NCBI RefSeq assembly: GCF_016107545.1
Contig: NZ_JABASS010000001.1
Location: 310,001 to 374,000, forward strand
Reading direction: 5' to 3'
From: Psychrobacter namhaensis
Lineage (GTDB): Bacteria; Pseudomonadota; Gammaproteobacteria; Pseudomonadales; Moraxellaceae
DNA: 64,000 nt
Each line of letters opens with the position of its first letter. Within the stretch, counting starts at the first letter, position 1. Of the stretch, positions 46,249 to 55,186 are shown one piece after another. The translations under genes were made by a program, and so were the position numbers. The notes under the pieces are model-generated. The model was not told the origin of the DNA. It saw only the letters and a program-made list of their open reading frames with translations, and ran no database searches.

Positions 46249-46671
46249 ATGAAAAATAATATTGATGATAAAAACCAAGCCTTAGCCAAGATTCGTCTTG
46301 ATAAGTGGCTGTGGGCCGCACGTTTTTACCGGACGCGTACGCTTGCCAAACAAGCGATCGAGAGTGGCCGAGTGCATTATGGCGGTAGCCGTGTCAAAAC
46401 CAGTAAAGAGATTTCAGTCGGAGATGAGTTGACCATTCGTCAAGGCTCAGCTACTGCTATGACTGAAAAGACCGTGGTTGTCGAAGCGCTAACGGCACAA
46501 CGCGGTAATGCCGCTGCTGCCCAAGTGTTGTACTCAGAGACCGAAGAGAGCGAAGTGCGCCGCGCTTATTATGCTGAGCAGCGTAAACTTGCCAATCTTG
46601 CCCGGCCCGATAACAAACCCAATAAAAAAGAGCGCCGTGATCTGCAACGCTTTAAAAGTAAACAAGACTAA
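46249..46671 (+). CDS. hslR: Ribosome-associated heat shock protein 15
   Basis: Hsp15 binds stalled 50S subunits that carry peptidyl-tRNA and helps recycle them. The S4 RNA-binding domain covers most of the 140 aa: IRLDKWLWAARFYRTRTLAKQAIESGRVHYGG is the core (here split: IRLDKWLWAARFYRTR and TLAKQAIESGRVHYGG), followed by KEISVGDELTIRQG. The lysine-rich tail fits Hsp15. It stands as a single gene. Confidence 0.92.
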   Translation: MKNNIDDKNQALAKIRLDKWLWAARFYRTRTLAKQAIESGRVHYGGSRVKTSKEISVGDELTIRQGSATAMTEKTVVVEALTAQRGNAAAAQVLYSETEESEVRRAYYAEQRKLANLARPDNKPNKKERRDLQRFKSKQD

Positions 46672-47012
46672 AATAGTAAAAGCACTATATCGCTCTATTC
46701 ATGATATATCGTTATAATACTGCAAAAACCACACAGTACGGCGGCTATCATTTTTGTCACCATGGTCACGTTTACGAAACACAAGCTAAAACATCTGTAT
46801 CAAACGTAACAGTTTGACAGCGCTCTGAATGTGGTCACAATGCGTCTCTTGCATGACCATATTGTTCAGCCTCTGCCCTTGTTATTCAAGGCATTAACCG
46901 TTACGCTGGCGACTGTTTTAGTGAATCAATGGCATGCTAATAAAAGCCGCATAATGGTGCTGGTTCTTTATGGCATGTTTTTTTGTTATAAAAGGTTATA
47001 AAAGGTTATATT
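46672..47012. other. Intergenic region before the LMW phosphatase gene
   Basis: 341 bases. The only distinct element is a tandem repeat directly before the phosphatase gene (46985-47008). No other signal was recognised. Confidence 0.5.
46985..47008 (+). repeat. 10-bp tandem repeat containing the Shine-Dalgarno of the phosphatase gene
   Basis: GTTATAAAAG occurs twice without spacer and a third partial unit (GTTATA) follows. AAAGG at the junction is the likely ribosome-binding site for ATG 47013. Confidence 0.8.
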
Positions 47013-47510
47013 ATGCTAATGAAAACCTGTACGCCCTCCTCTGTATTATTGGTTTGCTTAGGGAATATTTGCCGATCGCCCACTGCTGAGGAGGTTTTTC
47101 GTCAGCAAGCAGCGATTGCTGGCTTATCCATTAAAGTAGACTCAGCAGGGACAGGCGACTGGCATATTGGTCATGCGCCCGATGAACGTGCTCAGCGCCA
47201 TGCAAAATCACACGGCTATAAGATTAATAAATTAGTCGCTCGCCAAGTAAGCACGGATGACTTTCGTGAGTTTGATTTGATATTGGCGATGGATGCTCAA
47301 AATTTAGCCGATTTACAAGCCATCAAGGATAGCTTGGCAGATACAGAAGATCATTTAGCCAAGCTCGCTTTATTCAGCGAAGAAGATCCAACGTATAGTG
47401 GCGACGATGTGCCAGATCCTTATAAAGGTGATAGCGACGATTTTGAAGAAGTGATCGAGCGTATTGAGTCAAGCGCCCAAGCTTGGATTGAAAGTTGGAA
47501 AGCTTGTTAG
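47013..47510 (+). CDS. Low molecular weight protein-tyrosine-phosphatase
   Basis: A 165-aa cytoplasmic phosphatase with the active-site loop VCLGNICRSPTAEEVF (nucleophile Cys15, Arg21) near the N-terminus and the general-acid aspartate in VPDPYKGD (about residue 136). Relatives control exopolysaccharide tyrosine kinases, but no kinase or capsule gene is adjacent. Start ATG 47013 (or 47019) follows the tandem repeat with AAAGG. The murB gene follows 82 bases later and may be co-transcribed. Confidence 0.93.
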   Translation: MLMKTCTPSSVLLVCLGNICRSPTAEEVFRQQAAIAGLSIKVDSAGTGDWHIGHAPDERAQRHAKSHGYKINKLVARQVSTDDFREFDLILAMDAQNLADLQAIKDSLADTEDHLAKLALFSEEDPTYSGDDVPDPYKGDSDDFEEVIERIESSAQAWIESWKAC

Positions 47511-47592
47511 CGCTACAGTCTATATTTCTGCTACTTTTGTGTATCGCATTCTTTATAATAAACACCGCATCATTTGCTATATAGGCTATGTT

Positions 47593-48741
47593 ATGACCTC
47601 AACCTTACGCCTTGATCTGAGTGCTCAATCTGCTCAAACAGCTGACTTTCCAGCCAGTGTATCAATCAATGATTCAATTGATTTGTCACGTCATAACACC
47701 ATGGCCTTAGCCTGTGTCGCCGATACGGTCGTCACATTAACGACTGAGGCGCAGCTTGACACTTTTATGGCAAAATATGCAGACAGTGCAGAGCAAAAGA
47801 AACCATTATTTGTACTGTCTGGTGGTAGTAACGTACTATTACCAGCACAGTTACAGGCAGTTGTCTTGCAGCCACAAATGCGTGGCATTAACTTAGTTGC
47901 CAAAACAGATAGCTACGTCGATATTGAAGTGATGGCGGGCGAAAACTGGCATGACTTGGTTGTCTACACTGTTAATCAAGGCTGGTACGGTCTAGAAAAT
48001 CTTGCACTGATACCAGGTCTCACTGGGGCTGCACCTGTACAAAACATCGGTGCTTATGGCGTGCAGCTAGAAGACTGTTTACAGTATGTACGTGCCTATC
48101 ACTTGCCGACTAAAACGTGGCACCGTTTAACAGCAGCAGACTGCCAGTTTGGCTATCGCGACAGTATCTTTAAACGTGCGCCTAATACATGGTTAATTAG
48201 CTGTGTGGGCTTTAGACTACATACCAATGCAAAAAAAATATTAGCCAGTTATGGGGATGTACAAACAGTGGCCGAGCGTTATGCTGAGCAACATGGTCGC
48301 AAACAGGCAATTCCTGACGATGTCATGCAAGCCATTATAGATATTCGTCAACAAAAACTGCCTGACCCTAAGCAACTTGCAAATTGCGGCAGTTTTTTTC
48401 AAAACCCTATTATTCCTCAAGATCAATTTACTACTTTACAAGCCACGTATCCTGCTATCGTTGGCTACCCCATGCCTGATGCCATGATAAAAGTGGCCGC
48501 AGGCTGGCTCATTGAACAAGCGGGTTTAAAAGGGCACGGTATTGCCCCAATTCTTACCCATCAGCAGCAAGCACTGGTACTTACCAATCACACTCCGTAT
48601 CAAGCCACCCAAGAGGACGTTGCAAATGCTCAACAACACATTGTCAATGTCGTCTATGAAAAGTTTGCCATTCAGTTATCGCGTGAGCCAGTTTGGGTAA
48701 ACTCTGACGGCTCCATTGGACATCATGAGTATGTGGTCTAA
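47593..48741 (+). CDS. murB: UDP-N-acetylenolpyruvoylglucosamine reductase
   Basis: MurB reduces UDP-GlcNAc-enolpyruvate to UDP-MurNAc in peptidoglycan synthesis using FAD and NADPH. Motifs: FVLSGGSNVLLP, LIPGLTGAAPVQNIGAYGVQLED (FAD region, in parts LIPGLTGAAP and VQNIGAYGVQ), CQFGYRDSIFK, and NCGSFFQNP with the catalytic Ser. The long C-terminus with HGIAPILTHQQQALVLTNH matches the type I (E. coli-like) class. ATG 47593 is preferred over 47464, which overlaps the phosphatase gene. Length is 382 aa. Confidence 0.95.
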   Translation: MTSTLRLDLSAQSAQTADFPASVSINDSIDLSRHNTMALACVADTVVTLTTEAQLDTFMAKYADSAEQKKPLFVLSGGSNVLLPAQLQAVVLQPQMRGINLVAKTDSYVDIEVMAGENWHDLVVYTVNQGWYGLENLALIPGLTGAAPVQNIGAYGVQLEDCLQYVRAYHLPTKTWHRLTAADCQFGYRDSIFKRAPNTWLISCVGFRLHTNAKKILASYGDVQTVAERYAEQHGRKQAIPDDVMQAIIDIRQQKLPDPKQLANCGSFFQNPIIPQDQFTTLQATYPAIVGYPMPDAMIKVAAGWLIEQAGLKGHGIAPILTHQQQALVLTNHTPYQATQEDVANAQQHIVNVVYEKFAIQLSREPVWVNSDGSIGHHEYVV

Positions 48742-49504
48742 ACAATCACGTTCTAAGCGGCTGTGGCGTTATTATTTGCGGTCAGCTGAGCGTATGATGA
48801 AGCTATTTCGCATTATCAATGTGACTTTTTTGCTTGGCTCAACGGCTGTCATTTTAGTACTCATCAGTTTATTCACACCGCTATTTTCTCAAGTTATTGT
48901 TTATGTATTCACCCTTCTGCCTTTACCCAAAGTGCCCGCTATAGCAAAGCATTCACCGCCCACCGCCTACGTGGTCTTAGGTGGGGGGCTCACCAATGAT
49001 CGTAACAATCAAACCATCCTCAATCCCTATAGTCTCAATCGCGCTCGTACTGCTGCCAGCGCATATCACGACTTACCATTGCCTATTGTACTGAGCGGTG
49101 CCGAAGCGCCGTGGTTAGGTCAATGGCTGATCGAGCATGGTATCGATGGCCTAATCAGCGAAAACGCCAGCATGAATACCTGTGAAAATGCACGTTTTAC
49201 CGCCAAACGTATTCCGCTGCATCACGTTTATCTTATTACCGATAGCTACCACATGGCGCGTGCCCGTAGACAGTTTGCCTTAAATGGTATCAATAGCACA
49301 CCGCTTAATGCCCCCCTACCCGTTAACCGTGACTGGATGAAACCGGCGCAAAACTTAAGTCATTCACGACGGGCCGTTTACGAAATCGCCGCCTATTTGC
49401 GTGATGTGATACGTCCGCAGGTAGACTGTCGTCATGCCAAAGACATGACGACACAGCAGTTGTTGACTCCAAGAGGTAATGCGCCAAAAACACCTGACGA
49501 ATAG
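48725..49504 (+). CDS. YdcF/DUF218-family membrane protein
   Basis: A 259-aa protein with one or two N-terminal membrane helices (ITFLLGSTAVILVLISLF-like, about residues 30-55) and a DUF218 domain: AYVVLGGGLTNDR, LNRARTAASAYHDLPLPIVLSGAE (here LPLPIVLSGAEAPWLGQWL), MNTCENARFTAKR and HVYLITDSYHMARARRQF. DUF218 proteins (SanA, ElyC/YcbC, YdcF) act in envelope biogenesis under stress; the exact role is not known. It overlaps murB by 17 bases, so they are translationally linked, which supports an envelope role. ATG 48725 chosen. Confidence 0.85.
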   Translation: MSMWSKQSRSKRLWRYYLRSAERMMKLFRIINVTFLLGSTAVILVLISLFTPLFSQVIVYVFTLLPLPKVPAIAKHSPPTAYVVLGGGLTNDRNNQTILNPYSLNRARTAASAYHDLPLPIVLSGAEAPWLGQWLIEHGIDGLISENASMNTCENARFTAKRIPLHHVYLITDSYHMARARRQFALNGINSTPLNAPLPVNRDWMKPAQNLSHSRRAVYEIAAYLRDVIRPQVDCRHAKDMTTQQLLTPRGNAPKTPDE

Positions 49505-49627
49505 GATTAAATGTCACTTTAAGGGTGTTTTACCATTTTCTGTTGGCTTACTTTTTTCTTACAAGCCGTTATTACAATTGCAATGGGTGTATAATAATAA
49601 AAGAAATTGCTATTTAAGAGAGTGACC

Positions 49628-49915
49628 ATGCTCAGTATATTTTTATTAATCCCATTGAGTCTCATGCTCTTTGTGGTTGCCATTTGGGCAGTAAGGTACG
49701 CGGTAAAGTCAAACCAATTTGAAGATTTAGACAATGCATCACAGCGTATTATTTTGGATGATCGTCAAGAGCGTCGGCAAACCATGCAAGCTCATGAGCC
49801 ATCCAGCCCCACTCCACAGACTGACCGTACATCTGTACATGAAAAATCTAATATGACAGTGACCCATACTGACACAGAAGCCGGTAGTCATTCTAATATA
49901 GATAAAAACTCATAA
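49628..49915 (+). CDS. ccoS: cbb3-type cytochrome oxidase assembly protein CcoS
   Basis: CcoS is needed to put haem and copper into cbb3-type cytochrome oxidase. The single N-terminal membrane helix (LSIFLLIPLSLMLFVVAIWA) and the signature AVRYAVKSNQFEDLDNASQR (close to the family's W-x3-SGQFEDLDTPA) are clear. The tail is about 40 residues longer than common CcoS and is polar. The start ATG 49628 has AGAGAG upstream. The other cco assembly genes (ccoG/ccoI) are not in the window. The next gene is a TauE/SafE-like protein often found beside ccoS. Confidence 0.9.
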   Translation: MLSIFLLIPLSLMLFVVAIWAVRYAVKSNQFEDLDNASQRIILDDRQERRQTMQAHEPSSPTPQTDRTSVHEKSNMTVTHTDTEAGSHSNIDKNS

Positions 49916-50015
49916 ACCTAACCTTGAGCTAACTGACTGGGTTTAATTTTCTGACAATACTTTTTATGAATTGTGAACGATATAACAAGGTTCGCTTTTT
50001 TAGGAGACGCGCCCT

Positions 50016-50870
50016 ATGACCACAGCTTTACTCGTTGCGGCATTATTGATGGGTTTTTTTGGTTCGCCCCATTGTTTAGGAATGTGCGGTGGTCTTGTGA
50101 CAGCATTTGGCTTGTCGATGAAAGACGTCAGTCCAGCCAAACGCCGTGCGCTTGTTATGACTTATCATTTAGGCCGTTTGACCAGTTACGCATTTTTAGG
50201 CTTAATCGCAGGGCTTATTGGCATCACTGTGCTAGAACCGTTAATGAAAGGCAACAGCACACCGCGCATTTTGTTGGGGTTGGTGTTGGTGTTTGTCGGC
50301 ATGACTATGCTTGGCGCACCATTTTTAAATAAGCTTGAGCGTTTTGGTATGCGCTTTTGGCAATATCTTAGTCCCCTTCGGCAAAAAGTATTTCCACTAA
50401 ACACATTCCCACGCGCCTTAACGGCGGGCTTATTGTGGGGATTTTTGCCTTGTGGTTTGGTTTATGGCGCATTACTTATCGCCGTGGTCGCTCATAACCC
50501 ATTAAGTGGGGCGGCGCTCATGTTTGTCTTTGGCCTCGGCACAGTGCCGATGTTGGTTGCCACGCATGAAACTGTGGGCTGGTTACGGGACAAAATTGGA
50601 CGTTTTCGCCTCAGGCAGCTTAACGGCTCGGTGATGGTGCTGTCTGGTTTGGCGGTTGTATTTGTGCCCATAGCAATGTCTAGTATGCATGGCGGACACA
50701 GCGGTGGCCATGCTCAGATGGAGCATAGCAGCCATTCTGCTATGGTGTCTGACGCAGATACTGCACCCTCTCATGATATGAGCCAAATGAGTCACAATAT
50801 AACACCAAAGATGGATCATAGCATGCATGATATGAACGATAGCCCAGCCTCCATGCATCATTCCCAATAA
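50016..50870 (+). CDS. TauE/SafE-family membrane protein with His/Met-rich tail
   Basis: A 284-aa protein with about six helices and the SafE-like paired motifs LLMGFFGSPHCLGMCGG (N-terminal) and LLWGFLPCGLVYGALL (middle), both with conserved Cys/Pro, as in proteins placed next to ccoS. The C-terminal 70 residues are strikingly rich in His and Met (SSMHGGHSGGHAQMEHSSHS, then MDHSMHDMND), suggesting copper binding. I infer a role in copper supply or tolerance for cbb3 oxidase; sulfite or taurine export is less likely. Start ATG 50016 follows TAGGAGA. A strong terminator follows. Confidence 0.85.
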   Translation: MTTALLVAALLMGFFGSPHCLGMCGGLVTAFGLSMKDVSPAKRRALVMTYHLGRLTSYAFLGLIAGLIGITVLEPLMKGNSTPRILLGLVLVFVGMTMLGAPFLNKLERFGMRFWQYLSPLRQKVFPLNTFPRALTAGLLWGFLPCGLVYGALLIAVVAHNPLSGAALMFVFGLGTVPMLVATHETVGWLRDKIGRFRLRQLNGSVMVLSGLAVVFVPIAMSSMHGGHSGGHAQMEHSSHSAMVSDADTAPSHDMSQMSHNITPKMDHSMHDMNDSPASMHHSQ

Positions 50871-50915
50871 CTTTTATGCACGCTCTTCATAAGCCTTTTC
50901 TCTTCTGGCAAAGTT

Positions 50916-50959
50916 AAAAAAAGCGCTTCATACAGTTTTGAATATGAAGCGCTTTTTTG
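50916..50959. terminator. Bidirectional terminator
   Basis: AAAAAAGCGCTTCAT pairs with ATGAAGCGCTTTTTT over an 11-12 nt loop; it serves the TauE/SafE gene and the convergent helicase gene. Confidence 0.92.
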
Positions 50960-50984
50960 TAAAGTAATATTCAGTTTACAGCAA

Positions 50985-52139
50985 CTACTCCTGCCACTGC
51001 TCAAGCGTAAACTTGGTATCTAAATGTTTCTCTAACGCAGGCACATTAAAAGCATCATCTTCACTAACGAAACTGATGCTAATACCAGTCTGCCCAGCAC
51101 GGCCCGTACGGCCGATACGGTGTACGTAATCATCTGGCTGATCAGGCAAGGTGTAATTAACCACATGACTGATATCATCGACATGAATGCCGCGACCGGC
51201 TACATCTGTCGCCACCAAGATAGAGGCATGACCATCTTTAAAACGCTGTAAGTATTTTTCACGTTTTTGTTGAATAACATCACCTGATAGCATAACAATC
51301 TTATGGGCTTGACGTAGTTTGTGATAAAGACGTTTTACTTGATCCTTACGATTGGCAAAGACGATTACTTTCTCCACGGCGGTATCACTAATAATACGCT
51401 CTAAGGCTGCTAGTTTTTGGTCTTCTGTTAATAAGTAAAAATGTTGATCCACCAAATCACTGGTTTTATGCTCAGGCTCAATTTCGACAAACTGTGGCTC
51501 ATGTAACCAGCGGTAGGCCAGATTCATCACATCTTGGTTAAAAGTGGCAGAAAACAGGAGACTTTGGCGATCGGTATTGGCTGGCATTCGGCCTACCAAG
51601 CGCTTGATGTCTGGAATAAAACCCATATCAAGCATGCGATCGGCCTCATCCAGCACCAGTACCTCTACTCGATCTAGATAGACCATACCTTTATTGGCAA
51701 GATCAATCAGACGACCTGGTGTCGCCACTAAAATATCGACATATTGGCGCTCAAGCTCATGCTGCTGTGTTTCATAATTGGTACCACCCATGATACAGAC
51801 GCTATGTAAGGAGGTATATTTGGTCAGTGCCACACAGTCATCAAAGATCTGTTGGGCAAGCTCACGGGTGGGGGCCATAACCACGGCACGTGGCTCACCT
51901 AAATACCGCGCTTCATCAGCGGTAAAAGGACGCTTAAGTAAAGCTTCCATAATCGTCAGTAAAAACGTTGCTGTCTTACCAGTGCCTGTTTGTGCTTGGC
52001 CGATAGCGTCTTGATTTGCCAATGTATGGGGTAGTATTTGTGCTTGAATAGGGGTCAATTCAGTAAAACCCAGATCATTTACACCCCGTAAGGTCGGTTC
52101 TGACAATGGCAAATCAGTAAACGTCGTAAAATTACTCAA
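50985..52139 (-). CDS. DEAD-box ATP-dependent RNA helicase (RhlB-like)
   Basis: A 384-aa helicase with the full motif set: Q motif FTDLPLSEPTLRGVNDLGF...TPIQ, AQTGTGKTATF (I), PTRELAQQ (Ia), TPGRL (Ib), LDEADRMLD (II), SATF (III), ATDVAGRGIHVDDI (V) and HRIGRTGRAGQ (VI). It has almost no C-terminal extension, so it is a minimal type closest to RhlB/RhlE; the exact member is uncertain. Such enzymes work in RNA decay, ribosome assembly or cold growth. The neighbouring cold-shock gene on the same strand fits that. Confidence 0.9.
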   Translation of the reverse strand: MSNFTTFTDLPLSEPTLRGVNDLGFTELTPIQAQILPHTLANQDAIGQAQTGTGKTATFLLTIMEALLKRPFTADEARYLGEPRAVVMAPTRELAQQIFDDCVALTKYTSLHSVCIMGGTNYETQQHELERQYVDILVATPGRLIDLANKGMVYLDRVEVLVLDEADRMLDMGFIPDIKRLVGRMPANTDRQSLLFSATFNQDVMNLAYRWLHEPQFVEIEPEHKTSDLVDQHFYLLTEDQKLAALERIISDTAVEKVIVFANRKDQVKRLYHKLRQAHKIVMLSGDVIQQKREKYLQRFKDGHASILVATDVAGRGIHVDDISHVVNYTLPDQPDDYVHRIGRTGRAGQTGISISFVSEDDAFNVPALEKHLDTKFTLEQWQE

Positions 52140-52261
52140 AAAAATTTCCTTTTAAATTAGCTGTTTGATCGTTATTAATCGTGAATAGATGTTTGAGAAG
52201 CCAGCCTTAGAACAGCGGTAGCGGTATAAAATCTGTATACCGCTAGCAAATCCATGAGCAT

Positions 52262-52342
52262 AAAAAAAGCCAAGCCTAACATCTGATCCTACCAAACATG
52301 CTGGTTTATATCCAACATAGGTAAGATAAGACGGGCTTGACT
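52262..52342 (-). terminator. Putative terminator of the cold-shock gene
   Basis: On the minus strand AGTCAAGCC pairs with GGCTTGGCT (one G-U), followed by T7, but with an unusually long loop of about 57 nt that may fold on its own. Confidence 0.55.
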
Positions 52343-52403
52343 CAGTAGTATATCAGGAGTGTATACAGACATTGTAGCTAAACCGCTCTAATGCCTAGAT
52401 AGC

Positions 52404-52619
52404 TTACTCTTCTATTTTTCTGACTTCTTCAGCTTGCAGGCCTTTATCGCCCTCTACTACGCTGAACTCAACTTTTTCGCCATCTTTTAAAGAGCGATAG
52501 CCATCACCTTGAATCGCACGGAAATGGACGAAAATATCTTCTCCGCTATCACGTTGAATGAAACCAAAACCTTTTGAGTCATTAAACCACTTAACGATAC
52601 CTTGCTCACGAGCTGACAT
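52404..52619 (-). CDS. Cold-shock (CspA-family) RNA chaperone
   Basis: A 71-aa single cold-shock domain: [20 protein letters not shown] with RNP1 (KGFGFI), and DIFVHF as RNP2. Such proteins bind single-stranded RNA/DNA and melt structures at low temperature. The start ATG 52619 has TAGGAAG upstream. A long AT-rich leader precedes it, as in cold-inducible csp genes. The paralog identity (CspA/CspD/CspE) cannot be fixed. Confidence 0.95.
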   Translation of the reverse strand: MSAREQGIVKWFNDSKGFGFIQRDSGEDIFVHFRAIQGDGYRSLKDGEKVEFSVVEGDKGLQAEEVRKIEE

Positions 52620-53120
52620 AATATTACTTCCTAAAAAAGTCCGCTTAGTCCCAAATTCCTTTGCAACATTGCATATAAACGGGATCTAAGATTATGAAAT
52701 CAAAAACTTAAGAGTACTACCTTAATAACCATCACTGACACAGCGCGTTTATAGTAGAGAACTGTTTTTACAAATCAATCAGTGTCTTTTCTATTAGCTT
52801 GCCATAGTAATAGTAACAAACATGTAATAACTATTACGTAAAAAATATCATAGCACGGGTTTTTAGCAACATAAAGAGTTTTAACATCGTTTTTTGCCCT
52901 TAGGTTGATTTTTCATGTAATTTTTTTATAACCTATCTCGCAAGCTGTTATCATAAAGGGATAAATTCGATTAGATGGCTCGATGAGACAGCTCAGGTAG
53001 TTAGCTCAGTTAGCTCAAGCAGTTAACTCGGTTAGATAGTACCGTGACTTTTTCTATAGCGCGTCTCCCTTGCCACAAATGATAAACCACCCCTATCGTT
53101 TAATAACTGTAGAGACCATT
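52620..53120. other. csp leader and divergent intergenic region
   Basis: Minus strand: a candidate -10 TATAAA (52753-52748) would give a csp leader of about 120 nt, a length typical of cold-shock mRNAs; the -35 is poor. Plus strand: a short degenerate repeat array at 53000-53039 precedes aroQ. In-frame upstream starts for aroQ at 53070 (TTG) and 53079 are considered unlikely. Confidence 0.4.
53000..53039 (+). repeat. Degenerate 9-bp repeat array
   Basis: Two perfect adjacent GTTAGCTCA units, then GTTAACTCG and GTTAGATAG. It lies about 80 bases before aroQ; the function is unknown and slippage is a likely origin. Confidence 0.7.
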
Positions 53121-53657
53121 ATGACGTCCCCTTCTCCGTCCCCATCACCCGTAAAACCTGCCAATGAAAACATTGATAAAACACTCACACACAAGCTGTT
53201 GCTGGTGAATGGCGTCAATCTAAATTTACTGGGTAAACGTGAGCCGGACATCTATGGTCATACCACATTGGCAGACATTGAAAAGCGTCTAATAGCACGA
53301 GCTGCGCAGTATGGCATTGAGTTGATCTGCGTGCAGTCAAATCATGAAGGCAAGCTGGTTGATGAAATCCAACATCATGGACTGCTCGCGGATAAGGCAG
53401 CGCAAGTAGATGCCATTATTATTAATCCTGCCGCTTTCACTCATACCTCGGTTGCTCTACGCGATGCCCTTTTGGCGACACAAAAACCCTTTATAGAAGT
53501 ACATTTATCCAATGTTCATGCGCGTGAGTCTTTTCGTCAGCACTCTTATTTAAGCGATGTTGCTGTCGGGGTGATTTGTGGTTTGGGACATTTAGGGTAT
53601 CAAATGGCATTGACGTATTGGCTGGACAATCTCTACTCTATAACGCTTGAGGGCTAA
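53121..53657 (+). CDS. aroQ: Type II 3-dehydroquinate dehydratase
   Basis: AroQ carries out the third step of the shikimate pathway. Motifs of the type II dodecamer: [20 protein letters not shown] (lid region with the catalytic Arg/Tyr), [32 protein letters not shown] and [18 protein letters not shown] with the catalytic His. The N-terminal extension of about 25 residues ([15 protein letters not shown]) is unusual and low-complexity. ATG 53121 is chosen. In many gammaproteobacteria accB-accC follow aroQ; here an AarF-like gene follows. Confidence 0.95.
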   Translation: MTSPSPSPSPVKPANENIDKTLTHKLLLVNGVNLNLLGKREPDIYGHTTLADIEKRLIARAAQYGIELICVQSNHEGKLVDEIQHHGLLADKAAQVDAIIINPAAFTHTSVALRDALLATQKPFIEVHLSNVHARESFRQHSYLSDVAVGVICGLGHLGYQMALTYWLDNLYSITLEG

Positions 53658-53846
53658 CCTTAGACGGTGCTTTTTTGGCTAATGGTTTTGAACATTATTT
53701 TTAAGCACGAGTGAGAAACAATAGAAAAAGGCATAAACTATAGTGAGTCGCAGATAAAAACAGCACATTAGTTAAACAGCAATCGTTTGAATAAAATACT
53801 AACATTACAGCTGAGCAAATAACCTCCCCCTTATATGGTGATATGA

Positions 53847-55148
53847 ATGGCAAAAACGTCTGGAAAGCGCTTCATGAAACTCGCTGGCATGACAGCAAGT
53901 ATTGCCGGCAAAGCAGCTAAAAACTCATTTAAGCATCTCTCAAGTGATGAAGAAAAACGCTTACAAGCGCGCTCTGAGCTGATGCAAGATGTGGGTGTTC
54001 AGATAGCCGAGACACTAGGTGAGATGAAAGGGGCTGTGATGAAAGTGGGACAAATTGCCTCGCAATATAAAGATGTGTTTCCACCTGAAGTCGCAACGGC
54101 GTTAGAAAAGCTACAAAAAGATGCGCCGCCCATGCCATACACACAGATACGTGCGCAAATCGAACGTGAGCTGAAAGCGCCTGTGGCAGAGTTGTTCAGC
54201 GAGTTTGAAGAAACCCCATTTGCCGCCGCTTCTATTGGGCAAGTGCATAAAGCTGTGTTGCTAACTGGACAAAAAGTAGTGGTAAAAGTCCAGTACCCCA
54301 ATGTCGATGAAAACTGCGATAGTGACCTTAAACAAGTGCGTATGGCTTTGAAAATCGCTGGTGTACTTAACATGAGCAAACAGTTGCAAGCGCAATTATT
54401 TAACGAAATTCGCCAAAGTTTACATGATGAGCTCGACTACATTAAAGAGGCGCACAACTTACGCGTATTTGGTGCTTTTCATGCAGAGGACGAAGGGCTT
54501 GTCATTCCAAAAGTTGTCAGCAGCCACTCTTCTAAGCGGGTTTTAACACTCACAGAGGAGATGGGAGAGCCGCTGTCAGTTGCGGCGACGTGGGACAATG
54601 ATATCAAGCAAAAAATAGCCAAGCGCTTGTTTCATTTTACCGCAGGACAGCTGTTTGGCTTGTACCGTATGCACTGTGACCCCCATCCCGGTAATTTTGC
54701 CTTTCGCAAGGATGGCAGCGTAGTCGCTTATGATTTCGGTGGTATACGTAGTTACAGTGATAGCGAAGTTCAATTGTTTCGTCGTTTTGCAAAGCACGCC
54801 ATCAAAGGCGATGTGACCGCGCTTGAGCAAGACCTAATTGCCCTAGATATTCGCCGTGATGATGATAAAAATATACCGGGGGAATTTTATGAAAAATGGC
54901 TATCCATTGGTCTAAAACCACTGTCTATTAAACCCTATCAAGACGGTGCTTTTGATTTTGGTCGTAGTCAAATACATCATGAAGTCATTGCACAAATGCG
55001 CACATCTTTAAAATATTTTGGTCAGTTTCAGCCTTCTGCAACCACCATGATGCTAGATCGCACCATATCAGGACAATACTGGAATTTGGTCAATCTGGGC
55101 GTTGAGATTGACCTATCTCCTCTGGTTGATGCATATATTGACGTGTAA
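53847..55148 (+). CDS. AarF/UbiB (ABC1)-family kinase-like protein
   Basis: A 433-aa atypical kinase: the family KxGQ motif in GAVMKVGQIASQYKDVFP (about residues 60-77), the alanine-rich loop FAAASIGQVHKAVLLTG, VVVKVQYPNV (Lys), LDYIKEAHNL, HCDPHPGNFAFRKDG (catalytic loop) and VAYDFGGIRSY (DFG). It lacks the C-terminal membrane helices of UbiB. Members support ubiquinone or lipid metabolism, but the substrate is unknown; it is not the ubiquinone-operon ubiB by context. Start ATG 53847. Confidence 0.9.
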   Translation: MAKTSGKRFMKLAGMTASIAGKAAKNSFKHLSSDEEKRLQARSELMQDVGVQIAETLGEMKGAVMKVGQIASQYKDVFPPEVATALEKLQKDAPPMPYTQIRAQIERELKAPVAELFSEFEETPFAAASIGQVHKAVLLTGQKVVVKVQYPNVDENCDSDLKQVRMALKIAGVLNMSKQLQAQLFNEIRQSLHDELDYIKEAHNLRVFGAFHAEDEGLVIPKVVSSHSSKRVLTLTEEMGEPLSVAATWDNDIKQKIAKRLFHFTAGQLFGLYRMHCDPHPGNFAFRKDGSVVAYDFGGIRSYSDSEVQLFRRFAKHAIKGDVTALEQDLIALDIRRDDDKNIPGEFYEKWLSIGLKPLSIKPYQDGAFDFGRSQIHHEVIAQMRTSLKYFGQFQPSATTMMLDRTISGQYWNLVNLGVEIDLSPLVDAYIDV

Positions 55149-55182
55149 AAATAGGCAGCTATGCAGAAAAGTGGCTGTCTAT
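55147..55182 (-). terminator. Putative terminator of the ion-channel gene
   Basis: On the minus strand ATAGACAGC pairs with GCTGCCTAT (one mismatch), followed by TTTTT. It lies a few bases beyond the ion-channel stop and near the AarF stop. Confidence 0.5.
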
Positions 55183-55186
55183 GCTA

